64,000 nt of DNA from Caecitellus pseudoparvulus (lineage: Eukaryota > Bigyra: Bicosoecida): positions 434,001-498,000 of the forward strand of contig CBFFRQ010000030.1 of assembly GCA_965644315.1 (NCBI GenBank). Direction: 5' to 3'. The position numbers and the translations under genes were made by a program. The notes under the pieces were generated by a model. That model was not told where the DNA came from and did no database searches. It saw only the letters and a list, made by a program, of their open reading frames with translations. Shown here in pieces: positions 10,574 to 21,895 of this stretch (its first letter is position 1; each line of letters begins with the position of its first letter).

Positions 10574-13500
10574 ATGGCCTTGGAAGCAGCCGAGCAGGTG
10601 GACCTGCGTTTCTTCCAGCGAGGAAATAAGGTCTGGGTTCGGAATCCGTACAAACCAGGCGATGAGCGGTGTGTTGCAGCTCGATGCGGTGGCGGCTCCG
10701 AGATCGTGCAAGGTGCACCACGCCGCCGCGACGCTCCCACACAGGTACCGCGCTGAGTGGATGCCCGCGAAGCTGTCAGGCAAGCCTGTGCGTATGCAAT
10801 TGGGGTCTGCAGTTAGTGCCGCCCAGTGCACCCCGTTTCCACTTCGCACTTGCGCAGCTGTGGGTGCCAGGTGAAGTCTTGACGGTGTCGGCTGGCGATG
10901 GTGCCCCAGAGATCAGCGTGCAGACTTCGCTGCCCCCACGAGTACCCCTGATTGTACCAGCTAGAGAAGTTCTCCCCATGAACCAGGTGCGTGTCCTCAC
11001 AGCGCCCCCAGGCGGCGCGGAGATGCTCCTGGTGCACTGCTGGGTGGGGTGAATTTCCGCACACGCACCATCATTGAGTTCGAGGCCTCTGCAAGGCCCA
11101 TGGGCTGGTGCAGACGGGTCAGGCTTGCCAAACCTACTCTCTGCTTTTGGTGCTCTGCGCATCCCCCGCCCCTGGTGGCGGGTAACGCCGTGCCCGACTT
11201 GCGCCCACCAAAGCGGCAAGCGCTGCAAGCTGCAACCTGGCACCGCCAGTCGTCCGCACACGCACACGCCCCGCCTGCCCCCATGACCCGCGCAGATCAC
11301 GGGACTGGATCAGATGTCCGAGTTTTCCCACCTGCACGACGCGGCAGTGCTGTACAATGTTCAGAGGCGGTACTTGGAGGAGCGCCCGTACACGCAGGCT
11401 GGCTCCCTGTTGCTTGCTGTGAACCCACACCGCGTCATCACAGACCGGGATGGCATTTCCATCTACGACCCGATCTACATGCACCGTTACCGCATGCGCA
11501 TGCCAGAGAAGTTCAAGGCCGCCATGCCCACTGCGGGCAAGGCCGCCGTCACGCTGCCCCCGCACATCTACGATACGGTGGAGGGCGCCATTGACTCCCT
11601 GCGCTCCAACGTGCTGCCTCAGGCCCTGGTGCTGTCTGGCGAAAGCGGCTCGGGCAAGAGTGAAACTGCCAAGTTGGTGTCGGCCTACCTCATGCACTCC
11701 TCTGTCGCGTCGCGCGTGGCGCTGGAGCAGCGGCAGGAGGCTGCTGAGGCAGCTGCTCGCGGGGAGGAGGTGCGGGGCGCAGCTGAGAGCGAAGCGGCCT
11801 CCCGTGGCATGCTGTCGCCGACGCGCACGACATCAGCACGCCTGCGCCTGCGCCAGGGCGACCTGGTCGCAGCGCGACGCGATGCAGCGTCTCGCCGCGG
11901 CGCCATCGGCGGTCCTCGCAACGCGCCCTACCACAAGGACCTGGGACCCGTCGAGCTGCGAGCTCTGGCGGGCGAGGCGGTGATTGAGGCGTTTTCATCG
12001 GCAGGCACCCATGCCAATGCTAACGCCAGCCGAGCTATTCGTGTCACGAAGTACCACTTCCACCCGAACGGCACCCTGGTGGCTGCCGCTCACACAGTGT
12101 TCCTCACTGATGTGGCCCGCGTTACACAGGTGCCTTTCGTGCCTGGAGCGGACTGGCGGGCAGGCGTGTCGGGTGGAGGCTTCAAGGGCTTCGCACCGCA
12201 CACAAACTTCCACGTCTTCTACTACCTCTTGGCGGGTGCCCCCACCGACCTCAGGTCGTCCCTGCGGTTTGGGAACGGCGACGCATCAGCGGGGGTGCAG
12301 GTGGCCGATGCGCCCATCGGGTACCGCTACCTGCGCCCCGTGGCGCCAGACGATGACGCCAACGCCCAGCAGCGGACGCTGGCTTCAGGCGGTGCTTCGC
12401 AGACTGACATTGACCGCATCACGGGGCAGGGTGTGGCGACGCTGTCCAGTGATCACGCCTTTGGCTTTACGGCGCTTGTGCACCACCTGTCCAAGGCCGG
12501 CATCGAGGGCGAGGCTCAGAGCAACCTGTGGCACGTCCTGGCTGGCATTCTGCACCTGGGCAACATCACCTTCACCCTGGATGCCGGGGAAGGCGGAGGC
12601 GTGACGGCGAACATTCAGGCTGTGGAGCGCGCCGCGTCTGTGCTGGGCGTCACGCGGGAGGAGCTGATGGCCGAGGTGACCAGTCGGCCCACAGGTGCGG
12701 CAGGCACCTCCCGCGTCCGCATCAAGACCATCGCGGAAGCCATGGCCAACGTGGACAACACCGCCCGCCGCCTGTACACGCGCCTGTTCAACTGGCTTGT
12801 CGCTCAAATCAACGCTGCGGCTATTGGCTCGGCAGGGGAGGCCTGGCAGGTGGCAGCTGAGGCAGTGCCGGAGCTGGACCTGGCGGCGGGCGGGCTGGGA
12901 GCGGCCATGCTGGCGCCAGAGGCAGGCGCACCGAAGGAGCCCCTGTACGTGGCTGTGTACGACACGCCGGGCTTTGAGATGCTGCCCAAGGGCGGCGTGG
13001 AGGGCGGCTCCCACCATGGGCTGGCGGAGCTGTTCGGGAACCACATCGCAGAGCGCCTGCACGCCGAGTTCGTGGACCGCATGTTCAAGGCGGAGCAGCG
13101 CGTGTACGAGTCGGAGCGAATTGACGGGCGCCACATCCAGTACAGCGAGAACAAGGACGTGCTGGCGTGCCTGGAGAACCCCCGCACTGGGCTGCTGATG
13201 ATGCTGGAGGAGCAGAGCGCTCACCGGCGCGCCACGGACGCCTCCCTGCTGCACAAGCTGCACACGATGCAAAAGCGCAACCCCGCGTATGCAAAGCCGC
13301 CCAACCGCGTGGTGGCGCAGACATTTTTCGCCCTGCGCCACACGGCTGCCGCGGTCACGTACAGCATCGACGGCACGCTGAATGTGAACCGAGTGCAGGT
13401 GCAGGACAGCATTTGCGCGGCACTTGCCTCGTCCTCCTTCCGCCCCCTGGTGGCCCTGCTTGGCTCCACCTCCTCCGTCACGGCACTGCTGGGGAAGGAG

Positions 13501-16500
13501 GGGGGCGAGGGTGCCGCCGCCCCCAGCGCTGAAGGCGGACCAAGCGCATCCCCTGGCTCCGTCGCGTCGCCTGCTCGGGCAGGTGGCCGGCGTGGCGGCG
13601 CCCTGGGCGCCGCTGCCGTGGACAAGTTCTGGGGCAGCGCCTTCTCCCAGACGCTGGATACGCTGCTGGCTGCTCTGCGTGGCTGTGAGGTGCACTTTGT
13701 CTTCTGCCTGCGCCCCAACGTGCTCAGCGCGCCGAACTATGTCGAGCCGGCGCTGCTGCACCACCAGATGGTGTACGGCAACGTCATGCACGCGGTGGCG
13801 CTGCGGCACTCTGGCTTCTCCTACCGCACCATCTTCGAAGACTTCTACGCCCGCTTCATCATCATCGCCCAGCAAAGCGGAAACCTGGTGTACCCGCCGC
13901 CGCCCCATGCCAACATGCGCGCTCTGTGCAAGGAGTTGCTGCAGCAGCTGGTGACACACCCAGTGTTCGAGGCGGTGGATGTCGCTCGTTCGGCGCAGCT
14001 GGGCGTGACGAAGATCTTCCTGCGCAAGCACATGATCGACACGCTGAATGCGCTGCGAGAGGTGCGCATGAAGGCGATGGACCGCATGGCCACCAAGGCG
14101 CAGGCCATGTGGAAGGGCGCACACACGCGCCTGCGCCTGCGGCAGATGTGGGCGGGCATGGAGGAGCTGCAGGTGACGTGGCGGGCACACATGCACCGGG
14201 CAGCGTGGCTGCGGCGGCTGTGGGCTGCACGGCGCATCCAGCACGCGGTGCGTGGCTGGCGCGCCACGCGCCGCTGGGACGTCATTCGTTCAAACATCAA
14301 GAAGCTGCAGGGGTGGTACAAGAGCGGTGCCACCCGGCGGCGCTTCAAACGCACGCAGAACAGCCTGCGCCTGCTGCACACCCTGGCCCGGGGGTACATC
14401 GTGCGCCAGCATGTCCTGGCCATGTTGGAGAACGTCGTGAAGCTGCAGACGGTGGCCCGGGACTTCCTCGTGCGCAATGCCAACTACCACCGCAAGGCTC
14501 GCGCTGCAGCCCGCATCCAGGCCGCGTGGCGAGGCTTCACCTGGCGGTGGAAGGCGGAAGACGTGCTGGAGTACTTGGCCCTGCGCCGCATGGATCGGCA
14601 CATGGACAAGGCTGCCGCCAAGCTGCAGGCATTCTGGCGGGGCCTCCTTGTGTGGCGCCGGTTCAACCAGATCCGCAACGCCGCCACCACCATCCAGCGG
14701 TACTGGAGGTCGCGCCGGGAACGGGACATCTTCCTGCGCCTGCAGTCCGCCGTGCGAGCCGCCCAGGCCTTCGCTCGAGCGTACCTGCAGCACCGGCGGC
14801 AGCAGCGGGAGGCCAACTTGCGTGGGCTGGCGGATGAGCTGTGGCGCCTGCAGGCTCTGCGGGAGCGGGAGGCACAGGACCTCGTGGAAGCGCATGGCGT
14901 GGAAGCCGTGTGCGGCGTCAGCTCCATGCGGGCGCTGGTGCAGCAAGGCACGCGCGGCACACACATCCTGGGGTCGCTGCTGGATGTGGACTGTGCCCTG
15001 GACGTGTCGGACATTTACTCGACGGGATTTGTCCGCATGTACGACGAGCTGGTGACGAGTCTGACGGATGCGGGGCACCGCGTGGCAGGCATTGCAGTGG
15101 GCGGCACCCACGTCATGGTGCTGACAGACCACGGCGTCGTGTACTCATGGGGGTTTGCAGACAGGGGGCAGTGTGGGCACAGCGACTGGGAGCCGAGCTG
15201 GTCTCCCCGCCGTGTGGAGACACTGGCCACTGGCGCCCAGCCTGAGTATGTCTTGCAGGCGCTGGAAGTGGGGTACCGAGCGGCCAAGGCGGCGGCTGTG
15301 CGGTCCAAGGCTCGCATCTCGGAGGGAGGGGACGCCGCCTTTGAGTCTGTGCGCACAGATGGGGGCGGCAAGGCGGGGGACCGCCCCCCACGTGCCCTGG
15401 CGTCCGCCTCAGCGTACGCTGGTCTGCTGGGCAGCAGCAGCGTGACGACGCCGCTGGGCTTGCTGGGTGTGTCTGGCGGCGTCCCCGAGCCGGGCATGTC
15501 CACCCCCTTCACCCTGGGCGGCGTCAAGCGCGCCCTGAAGAATGGCATCGCCATCCGACAGATCGCAGCAGGCGAGGAGCACTCACTGGCCCTGTCCACG
15601 TCAGGCGCCGTCTTTGCCTGGGGTGAGGGGCGCCGGGGCCAGCTGGGTCTGGGCGGCAAGGTGCCTGTGAACACGCCCACTCCCGTCGCTGCCCTCGCCC
15701 GCAAGGTGTCCTCCATCACCGCAGGCTCCAACCACTCCGCCGCCCTGCTGTCCACCGGCACCGTCATGGTGTGGGGCGCGGGGCCCGCGCTGGGCATCTG
15801 GTCCCAGCCAGGGGTGGAGGGGGCTGCCGCCCGGCGCGGCAGCACGGGGCGGGGCAGCCCTGGGCGGGGCGGGGAGGCGTCTGGCCCGGATCTGACCTTC
15901 ATGCGGCCGTGGCTGGCTGCGCCGCCCACCAGCTCGGCAGAGTGGGCTGAGCTGCTCGCCACGCTGCCCGACATGCCCGTGCCGCAACCCGTGCGGGGCC
16001 TGCGCTTCGACCGGGACCGTGTGCGGCACTTGGAAGCAGGCGGCTCTGTGACGGCGGCCACCACTGCCGAGGGCCGTGTGTACACCTGGGGTGTGTCCAA
16101 GGTGGGTGCGCTGGGACACGGGGACACGGACCCACGCCTTGTCCCGACGCTGGTGCGGGCACTGCTGCCCCCAGCGCCCAGCCGCAGCGCCAGCCCGCCC
16201 AAGGCACCGGTGGAAACAGGCGCCAGCATCAGCGAAGGCAAGGCGGACCCGGCTGGCACACAGGATGCACTGCCATCCACACCTGGCAGGAAGGGTGCAG
16301 ATGGCGAGGGGGGGCGAGGCGGCAGCCCCGGCAGTCCCAGCCGTGCTAAGGCGGCCCACTTCCGCATCAACATGACGGCTGTGGGGGGCTCGCACTGCGT
16401 GGCGGTGGCAGCCACAGGCAAGGTGTACGTGTGGGGCGCCAACGGCAGCGGGCAGCTGGGCCTGGGCGACACGGCCCCTCAGCTGCTGCCGACACCCCTG

Positions 16501-19500
16501 ACCACGCTGCGTCTGCGGCGTGTGCTGCAGGCCGTCGCAGGCACGCGCAGCACGCACGTGTTGACAGACTTGAATGAGGTGCTGGCGTGGGGTGCAGCTG
16601 GCAGCCTGCGCAGCCCCATCGCAAGCACAGCGTGGAGTGAGGATGCAGTGGAGGATGCCGAGGAGGGCCCAGGCACGCCTCGCCGGGACCCCAAGCGCAA
16701 GAACACGGGGGACGTCGTGAACACGGTGTTCCGGAGCCTGGTCCCGCTGGAGGTGCCCTTCCACGACGTCCCCAGCCGCGTCCCCAAGCGCCTCCTCGTC
16801 GGCCACAGCCGCTCCATGGGCGTCGTGGGCATCGTGTACAGCCAGAGCCCGCTGTCTGATGGCCAGGCGCACTCTGTGCTGTTTGGCCTGCACAAGTCCT
16901 CCGCCACACCGGCAGACCCTCTGCAGCTGTCCCTGACGGCGGCGCAGGCCTCCGCTGCCCACGAGGCGGAGCTCATCCACTCCGCTGCGACCGGCGCCGT
17001 GGACGCTGCAGAGCTGCTCGCGACAGCGTCTCGCTCCACGCGGCGCCTCAGGCAGGCTGCGCGCCTGGTAGCGGAGGCGGAGAGCCGCAGCTCCTCCCCT
17101 GGCAAGGACGACGCGTCGGTGGCCACGGCTGGCAAGAGCAGTGTGGGCGGCGGCGGGCTGACGTACGGCGAGACCAGCATGATCACACCGGGCCTGGTGA
17201 GCATGGACGCCCGTCAAGACCTGCTGGCTGCCATCGAGGCAGAGGAGCTGGAGCGCCTTCAGGTCGTGGAGGCGCGCGCACTGGGCAGGCCCCACGCTGC
17301 CACGGACCAGCACCCCGAGCTGGTGCCCTCAAGCGGAGACGTCCTGCGGAACGGGCACATCCGATCGGTGCTGGACGACTCTGTGGGCCCGCCTGTCTCG
17401 GCACACCAACTGCGGTCATTGCTGCCTCACATGAGTCCCCGAGTGGCGGCCGCTCTGTTGGGCGGCCTCACTCCTGCCCGGGTGGGAAAGATCACAAATC
17501 CCCAGCTGTATGTGCTGGTGATGCGGCTGAAGTCCCACTTGGACACCGTCGGCGCTGCGCCCGCCACTGGCAAGTTGCCTGTGGCAGCAGGCAGGGCCTC
17601 TATCGTCGGGTGGGGTGTCTCCTCCACCCCTGGCGTGTCGGTCGTGTCGGGGCAGGCCGACAACGGCAAGCCCAAGCTCGCCATCGTCGAGCGCAAGCGG
17701 CGCAAGTACCGCTCCATCCTGGCTGCGCTGGAGCACACGTCCGCGACGTCCAAGGCGTCGGCCCAGGTCGCTGAGCGAGCCAGCGCCAAGGGCGTCGACC
17801 CTCGAGCCGCGACGTACTCCGCCAACGCCAGGCGCCGCGCCCAGCTGCGCAGCAAGGCCCCTGGCGTGGACCCGGATGCCGGCTCCTCCAAGACCACCCT
17901 GGCCGCCTTCTCCCACGCCCGGTCTGGCCCCGCCTTGGGCCCACGCAGCAGCCCTGGCACCATGACCCCCGAGGACATCCGGCGGTCCCAGGAGGCAGGC
18001 TGGACAGCCAACTTCGCCGCTTCAGCTGCGCGCAAGGGGGCCAGGGACGGCATCGCCTCACCAGGGCAGCTGCATTCCCGCGGCACGGGGACGTATGTGG
18101 GTGCCCGTGGCGGCGCCCCAGCCAGCCCCAACCGCCCCGTGCGAGGCAAGATGCAGAGCGGCGCCGGTTTGCCAGCTGGCCAGGCTGTGGACATGGGCAC
18201 CTCTTCCGGCCGTGCAGGCCTTCGGGCCTTCCACCACGCGAAGGAAGCCGAGTCGGGCGAGCTGACCAATGTCGCCGCAGCTCTGGCTGTCGCGACAGGG
18301 GGTGACTCCCTGGCATCGCAGGAGGCAGGCGCAGCCTCTCCCCGCCGCACGCCGTCCCCTGGCCGGCGCGTCGATCGCTCGCGCCGTGCCGTGCGTGGCT
18401 CCATGCCCAACCTGGCCCCCATGACGTTCAAGGGGTATGAGCTGTCCCCTGAGGGGCCCAGCGACCGGCCCGCCTCCCCCCCTCGGGGGGCGCGCATGGG
18501 CTCCAAGCCCCGCCCAGTGGTGCCAGAGGCAGAGGCAGCGGCTGCCAAGGCAGCTGCGGAAGCGGAAGCTGCCGCCAAGGCTGAGGCGGCAGCGGCAGCG
18601 CGCCTGGCTCGGGAGGGGCGAGTGCAGCGCCGTGCAAGCTCCGGCGCCAGTGCCCTGCACGCGCTGTTCTCTCCCGCCCACCTTGTGGCCACGTCTAACG
18701 ACGACATGGAGTACCAGGACGTCGTCGCGGCGTACCACAAGCGGGCGGCACAGGCTTCAGCCGCCAAGGCCCACGCCGCCACTGCGCGCACCTCCCCCGG
18801 CCGCACGCCCAAGCGCAGCTTCGGCGATGATGCCACCCGCACAGCCCGCAGGTTGGATCGCATGATGGCCATGGGCGCAGGAGGCGGTGCTGCGCCTGCG
18901 CCTGCGGCGGAGGGTGACTCCCCTGGGGCGTCCCCTGCAGCCACATCGCCGGCTGGGGCAGGGGGTGACGCCGGCCACCTCTCCAGTGGCCGCGTCGTGA
19001 ACCGGCGTGCCTCAGAGGTGCGGGCCGCCTTCCCTCGAGCCATGGGGCACCAGTCTGCAGCCGATGCAGCGTCCCCTGGTTCAGGGGGCATGTCTGCACC
19101 CTCCTTCACATCTCCGCCCTCCAAGCCGGACCTGGGCGGCGGTGGCCGCGTGACGGTGCGCGGGTTGGTCAGTGGGACGGCCCCGCCCCAGGGCAAGACG
19201 CCCAGCCCCGGTGCCCAGCGAGGCACGCCAGGGCGCCAGCCACCCCCCACGCCCGACGCTGGGGTGGACGCGCCGTCCTTGGAGCCACGCCCCGCTGGCC
19301 CGGCAGCAGAGGCGGCGGCGGCTGCCCGAGCTGCGACGTCCCGAGCCTTGGCTGAGGCCGATGCCCAGGCAGGCGAGAGCCCCTCCAGCTCTGCGCCAGC
19401 CGCACCAGGCAAGGCACAGGCCAGTGTGGAGGACATCAAGGGCGCTGCCGCTGCGGAGGCGGCTGCGTTGTGGGAGGCGGGTGAGTCCAAGGGACCTGCC

Positions 19501-19548
19501 TCGCCCCTTCCCAGCCTGAACCAGCTGCTGGCGGGGCAGCGGCAGTGA
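10574..19548 (+). CDS. Unconventional myosin heavy chain with IQ motifs and RCC1 repeats
   Basis: Exons 10574-10668, 10745-10787, 10858-10986 and 11296-19548 (2839 aa). The first three small exons build the N-terminal SH3-like domain (VWVRNPYKPGDE, then LWVPGEVLTV). The motor follows: P-loop GESGSGKSE (about 204-212), a loop-1 insert of some 75 residues, switch I NANASRAIR (about 330), switch II DTPGFE, and an FEDFYARF converter motif. At least five IQ-type helices lie at about 1018-1261. Five to six RCC1-like blades follow at about 1345-1860 (motifs such as VYSWGFADRGQCGH, VYVWGANGSGQLGLGD). The last roughly 900 residues are Ala/Pro/Ser-rich and probably disordered; no coiled coil is obvious, so it is likely non-filamentous. 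Predicted role: actin-based motor carrying cargo, or regulating a small GTPase through the RCC1 region; the latter is inference. Switch I departs from the NDNSSRFGK consensus. Confidence 0.92.
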
Positions 19549-19744
19549 GCCAAGGAGAGCGGCATGTGGCAATGCACGGCGACCAGGCACCAGGTGGGGG
19601 TGTCACTGCCTTGGGCTGCTGCTGCGCGCAGGCAAGGCAGTGTCAACTGACGCACACAACCCTCCCTCCGACACAAGCTTGCAAAAGCCCTCCTCAAGCT
19701 GCTGCATTGCTTCTCACGCCACTAGACTCCTACCTCACCCCACG
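19549..19744. other. Spacer between myosin and helicase genes
   Basis: Short same-strand spacer. Nothing specific is recognised apart from a pyrimidine-rich run just before the helicase ATG. Confidence 0.4.
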
Positions 19745-21784
19745 ATGGCTGCAGCAGAACGTGCGTGCTGCGCCTGCACACCCCCCCCCCTGCCGTGCCT
19801 CAATTCCACGACCACTTGCCTCCTCGCACAGCCAGCAGCGGGGCTGCGTCAGACCTGTTCAAGCACAAGGCACACCTGCAACGTGCGCTGCATCTGGCCC
19901 CTGGGGATTCAGTGGAAGCGTACAAGACGCCTCAGTTCCTGAAAGCCCAGGAGCCAGGGGTGGTCGTGCCGTGGAATGAGCTCGTCGAGTGAGTGCCGCT
20001 CACGCACTAATTCCGCACCGGCACCAAGTTTGCGCTGTGAAGCACGCGTCGGCACCCACATGCACGTGCACTTCCGTGTTCCCCCCTTTCACAACAGCAA
20101 TGAAGAGATTATCAAGGCCTGCGTGGACTTTGGCTGGCCTGCGCCCAAGCCTGTGCAGGCTGGCGTGCTGCCGCTCATGACACACCCCTCTCGCCCGTGC
20201 TTGATGGTGAAGGCGTTTACAGGCAGCGGCAAGACTGGCTGCTTCGGCTTGGGCGCATTGAGCACAGTGGACCCCGCTGTAGCCAAGGTGCAGGCCGTCA
20301 TCCTGTCCCCCACGCGCATCCTTGCGGACCAGATCCACTCCGTGGTGGAAGGCCTGACGGGCGCCACAGGCATCACCGTCGGCCTGTGCCACGCTGACAC
20401 GAAATCGGAGGACATGGCGGCCCTGCCCACAAAGCACATCATTGTGGCCACGCCAGGCAAGTTAAAGAACGCAGCTACCAGTCGAAAGGCCCCCATGGAC
20501 CTCTCCTCTGTGCGCCTGCTTGTGCTGGACGAGGCGGATGACATCAGCTCCGGGAACTCGTTCCAGGATGTGGGCGTGCTGCGGAGCAAAATGCCCATAG
20601 ACGCGCAGGTGGTGCTGTTCGGCGCCTCCTTCGCGACGCTGGAAGACCCCAGCCACGAAGCTACCATGGCTGCCATCATCAAGACCTTGTTCAGTGGCTT
20701 GACCTCCCTCAAGGTGACCCTGGGCAACCCAGCCTGGGACGCACTCATCCACGAGGTAGACTTCAGCCCCCCCGGCACGACCACCGGCAAGCGCAAGTTC
20801 TGCAAGAAGTCCGAGCCTGCCTCCCGCGTGGAGCGCCTGGGCATGTTCCACTGGCCTGAACCCAGCACACTGACAGCGACGCCGTTGACCATGGTCGACC
20901 GGGTGGCCTTCCTTGCCGCCCTGTTGGAGCGCCTGCCAGACAGCCGGTGCCTGATCTTCGTGGAGAGCTGGCAAGAGGCCCACCAGGTCGCAGCGCTGCT
21001 GTCCGAGGGTGACACCGCCACGGTGCAGGCACAGCTGTCTGCGACCTTCAGCAAGACAGACAAGAGCAAGGGAGCGGCTAGCGTGCCTGAGACGGCCCAG
21101 GTCGCCCTCGCCAACGAACTCAGCATGGCCGTCGTGCACGGGCACATGGCCAGCGCTGCTTCCCGCACCTTCATCCAGCGCCTGCGCAGTGGGGCGGTGA
21201 AGGTGGCTGTGGCCACGAACCAAGTCTCCACCGGCATCGACCTGCCCGACGTGGACATCGTCTTCAACCTGTCCTTCCCCTTGGACGGGGTGGGAGGCGG
21301 CGGGCGCGGGCGCGGACGTGGACGCGGGGGAGGGGGCAGTGCCGCCAGCGCCCCTGCCTCCATGCCCTCCATCAAGATCTTCCAGAACCGCGTCGGGCGC
21401 ACAGCCCGCAACGGCAAGTTTGGCGCGTGTGTCTGCCTGCTGGGGGACAGCAATGATGTGTTCATGTACTCCAAGCTGTGCTCCTACCTGCACTTCGTGC
21501 CCACCTCCTTGGCTCAGAAGCACAAGGAAACGGGCGCTTGGCTCGACGCCGCTGACTCCTCGAAGCGAGCCGCCAAGATGCTGACCAAGTACCTCAAGGG
21601 TGAGCTGTCCTTCCCCCTTACCTCGCCTGACGGCTCTCCCCTGGGCATGCGCACCGGCGCGCAGCCCAGGCCTGCACTGGACGAGCAGTGGATCGCAGAG
21701 CAAGGGGCTGCTCAGCCAGCCTCCACTGCGGCGGCAGGTGCTGCGAGCGGAGACATCCCCACGCCAAAAATGCCTGCCGAGTGA
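19745..21784 (+). CDS. Divergent DEAD-box RNA helicase, DBP5/DDX19-like
   Basis: Exons 19745-19760, 19832-19988 and 20098-21784 (619 aa). The first exon is only MAAAE plus one base; phases 1 and 2 match at the two introns. Motifs in order: FTGSGKTG (motif I), PTRILA (Ia), ATPGK (Ib), VLDEADD (II), GASFAT in place of SAT (III), LIFVES (IV), ATNQVSTGID (V) and NRVGRTARNGKFG (VI). Residues ahead of motif I (PVQAGVLPLM) and the N-terminal extension match the DBP5/DDX19 group of mRNA-export and translation-termination helicases better than eIF4A, though divergence is high. A Gly/Arg-rich insertion (nt about 21290-21350) sits between motifs V and VI, where canonical enzymes have only a few residues. 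Expected reaction: ATP-dependent RNA binding and strand release. Whether it is the true DBP5 orthologue or a paralogue cannot be decided here. Confidence 0.85.
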
Positions 21785-21895
21785 GCAAACATCCTGCTTG
21801 GGTCTCATGAAATGCACACGCCTGTTACAGCAACTGGACTTGAGTGGGCCCTGCGAAAGCTCCGCCGCGACGCGATGTGCGGAAACTGGCCCAGC

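Noticed and set aside
12385-14244. 619-codon open frame on the minus strand under the myosin motor
   Set aside because: It lies fully antisense to highly conserved motor sequence. Long antisense frames are expected when GC-rich third positions remove stops, and it has no domain or splice signal.
15601-17313. 570-codon minus-strand frame under the RCC1 region
   Set aside because: Shadow of the RCC1-encoding frame; no recognisable motif.
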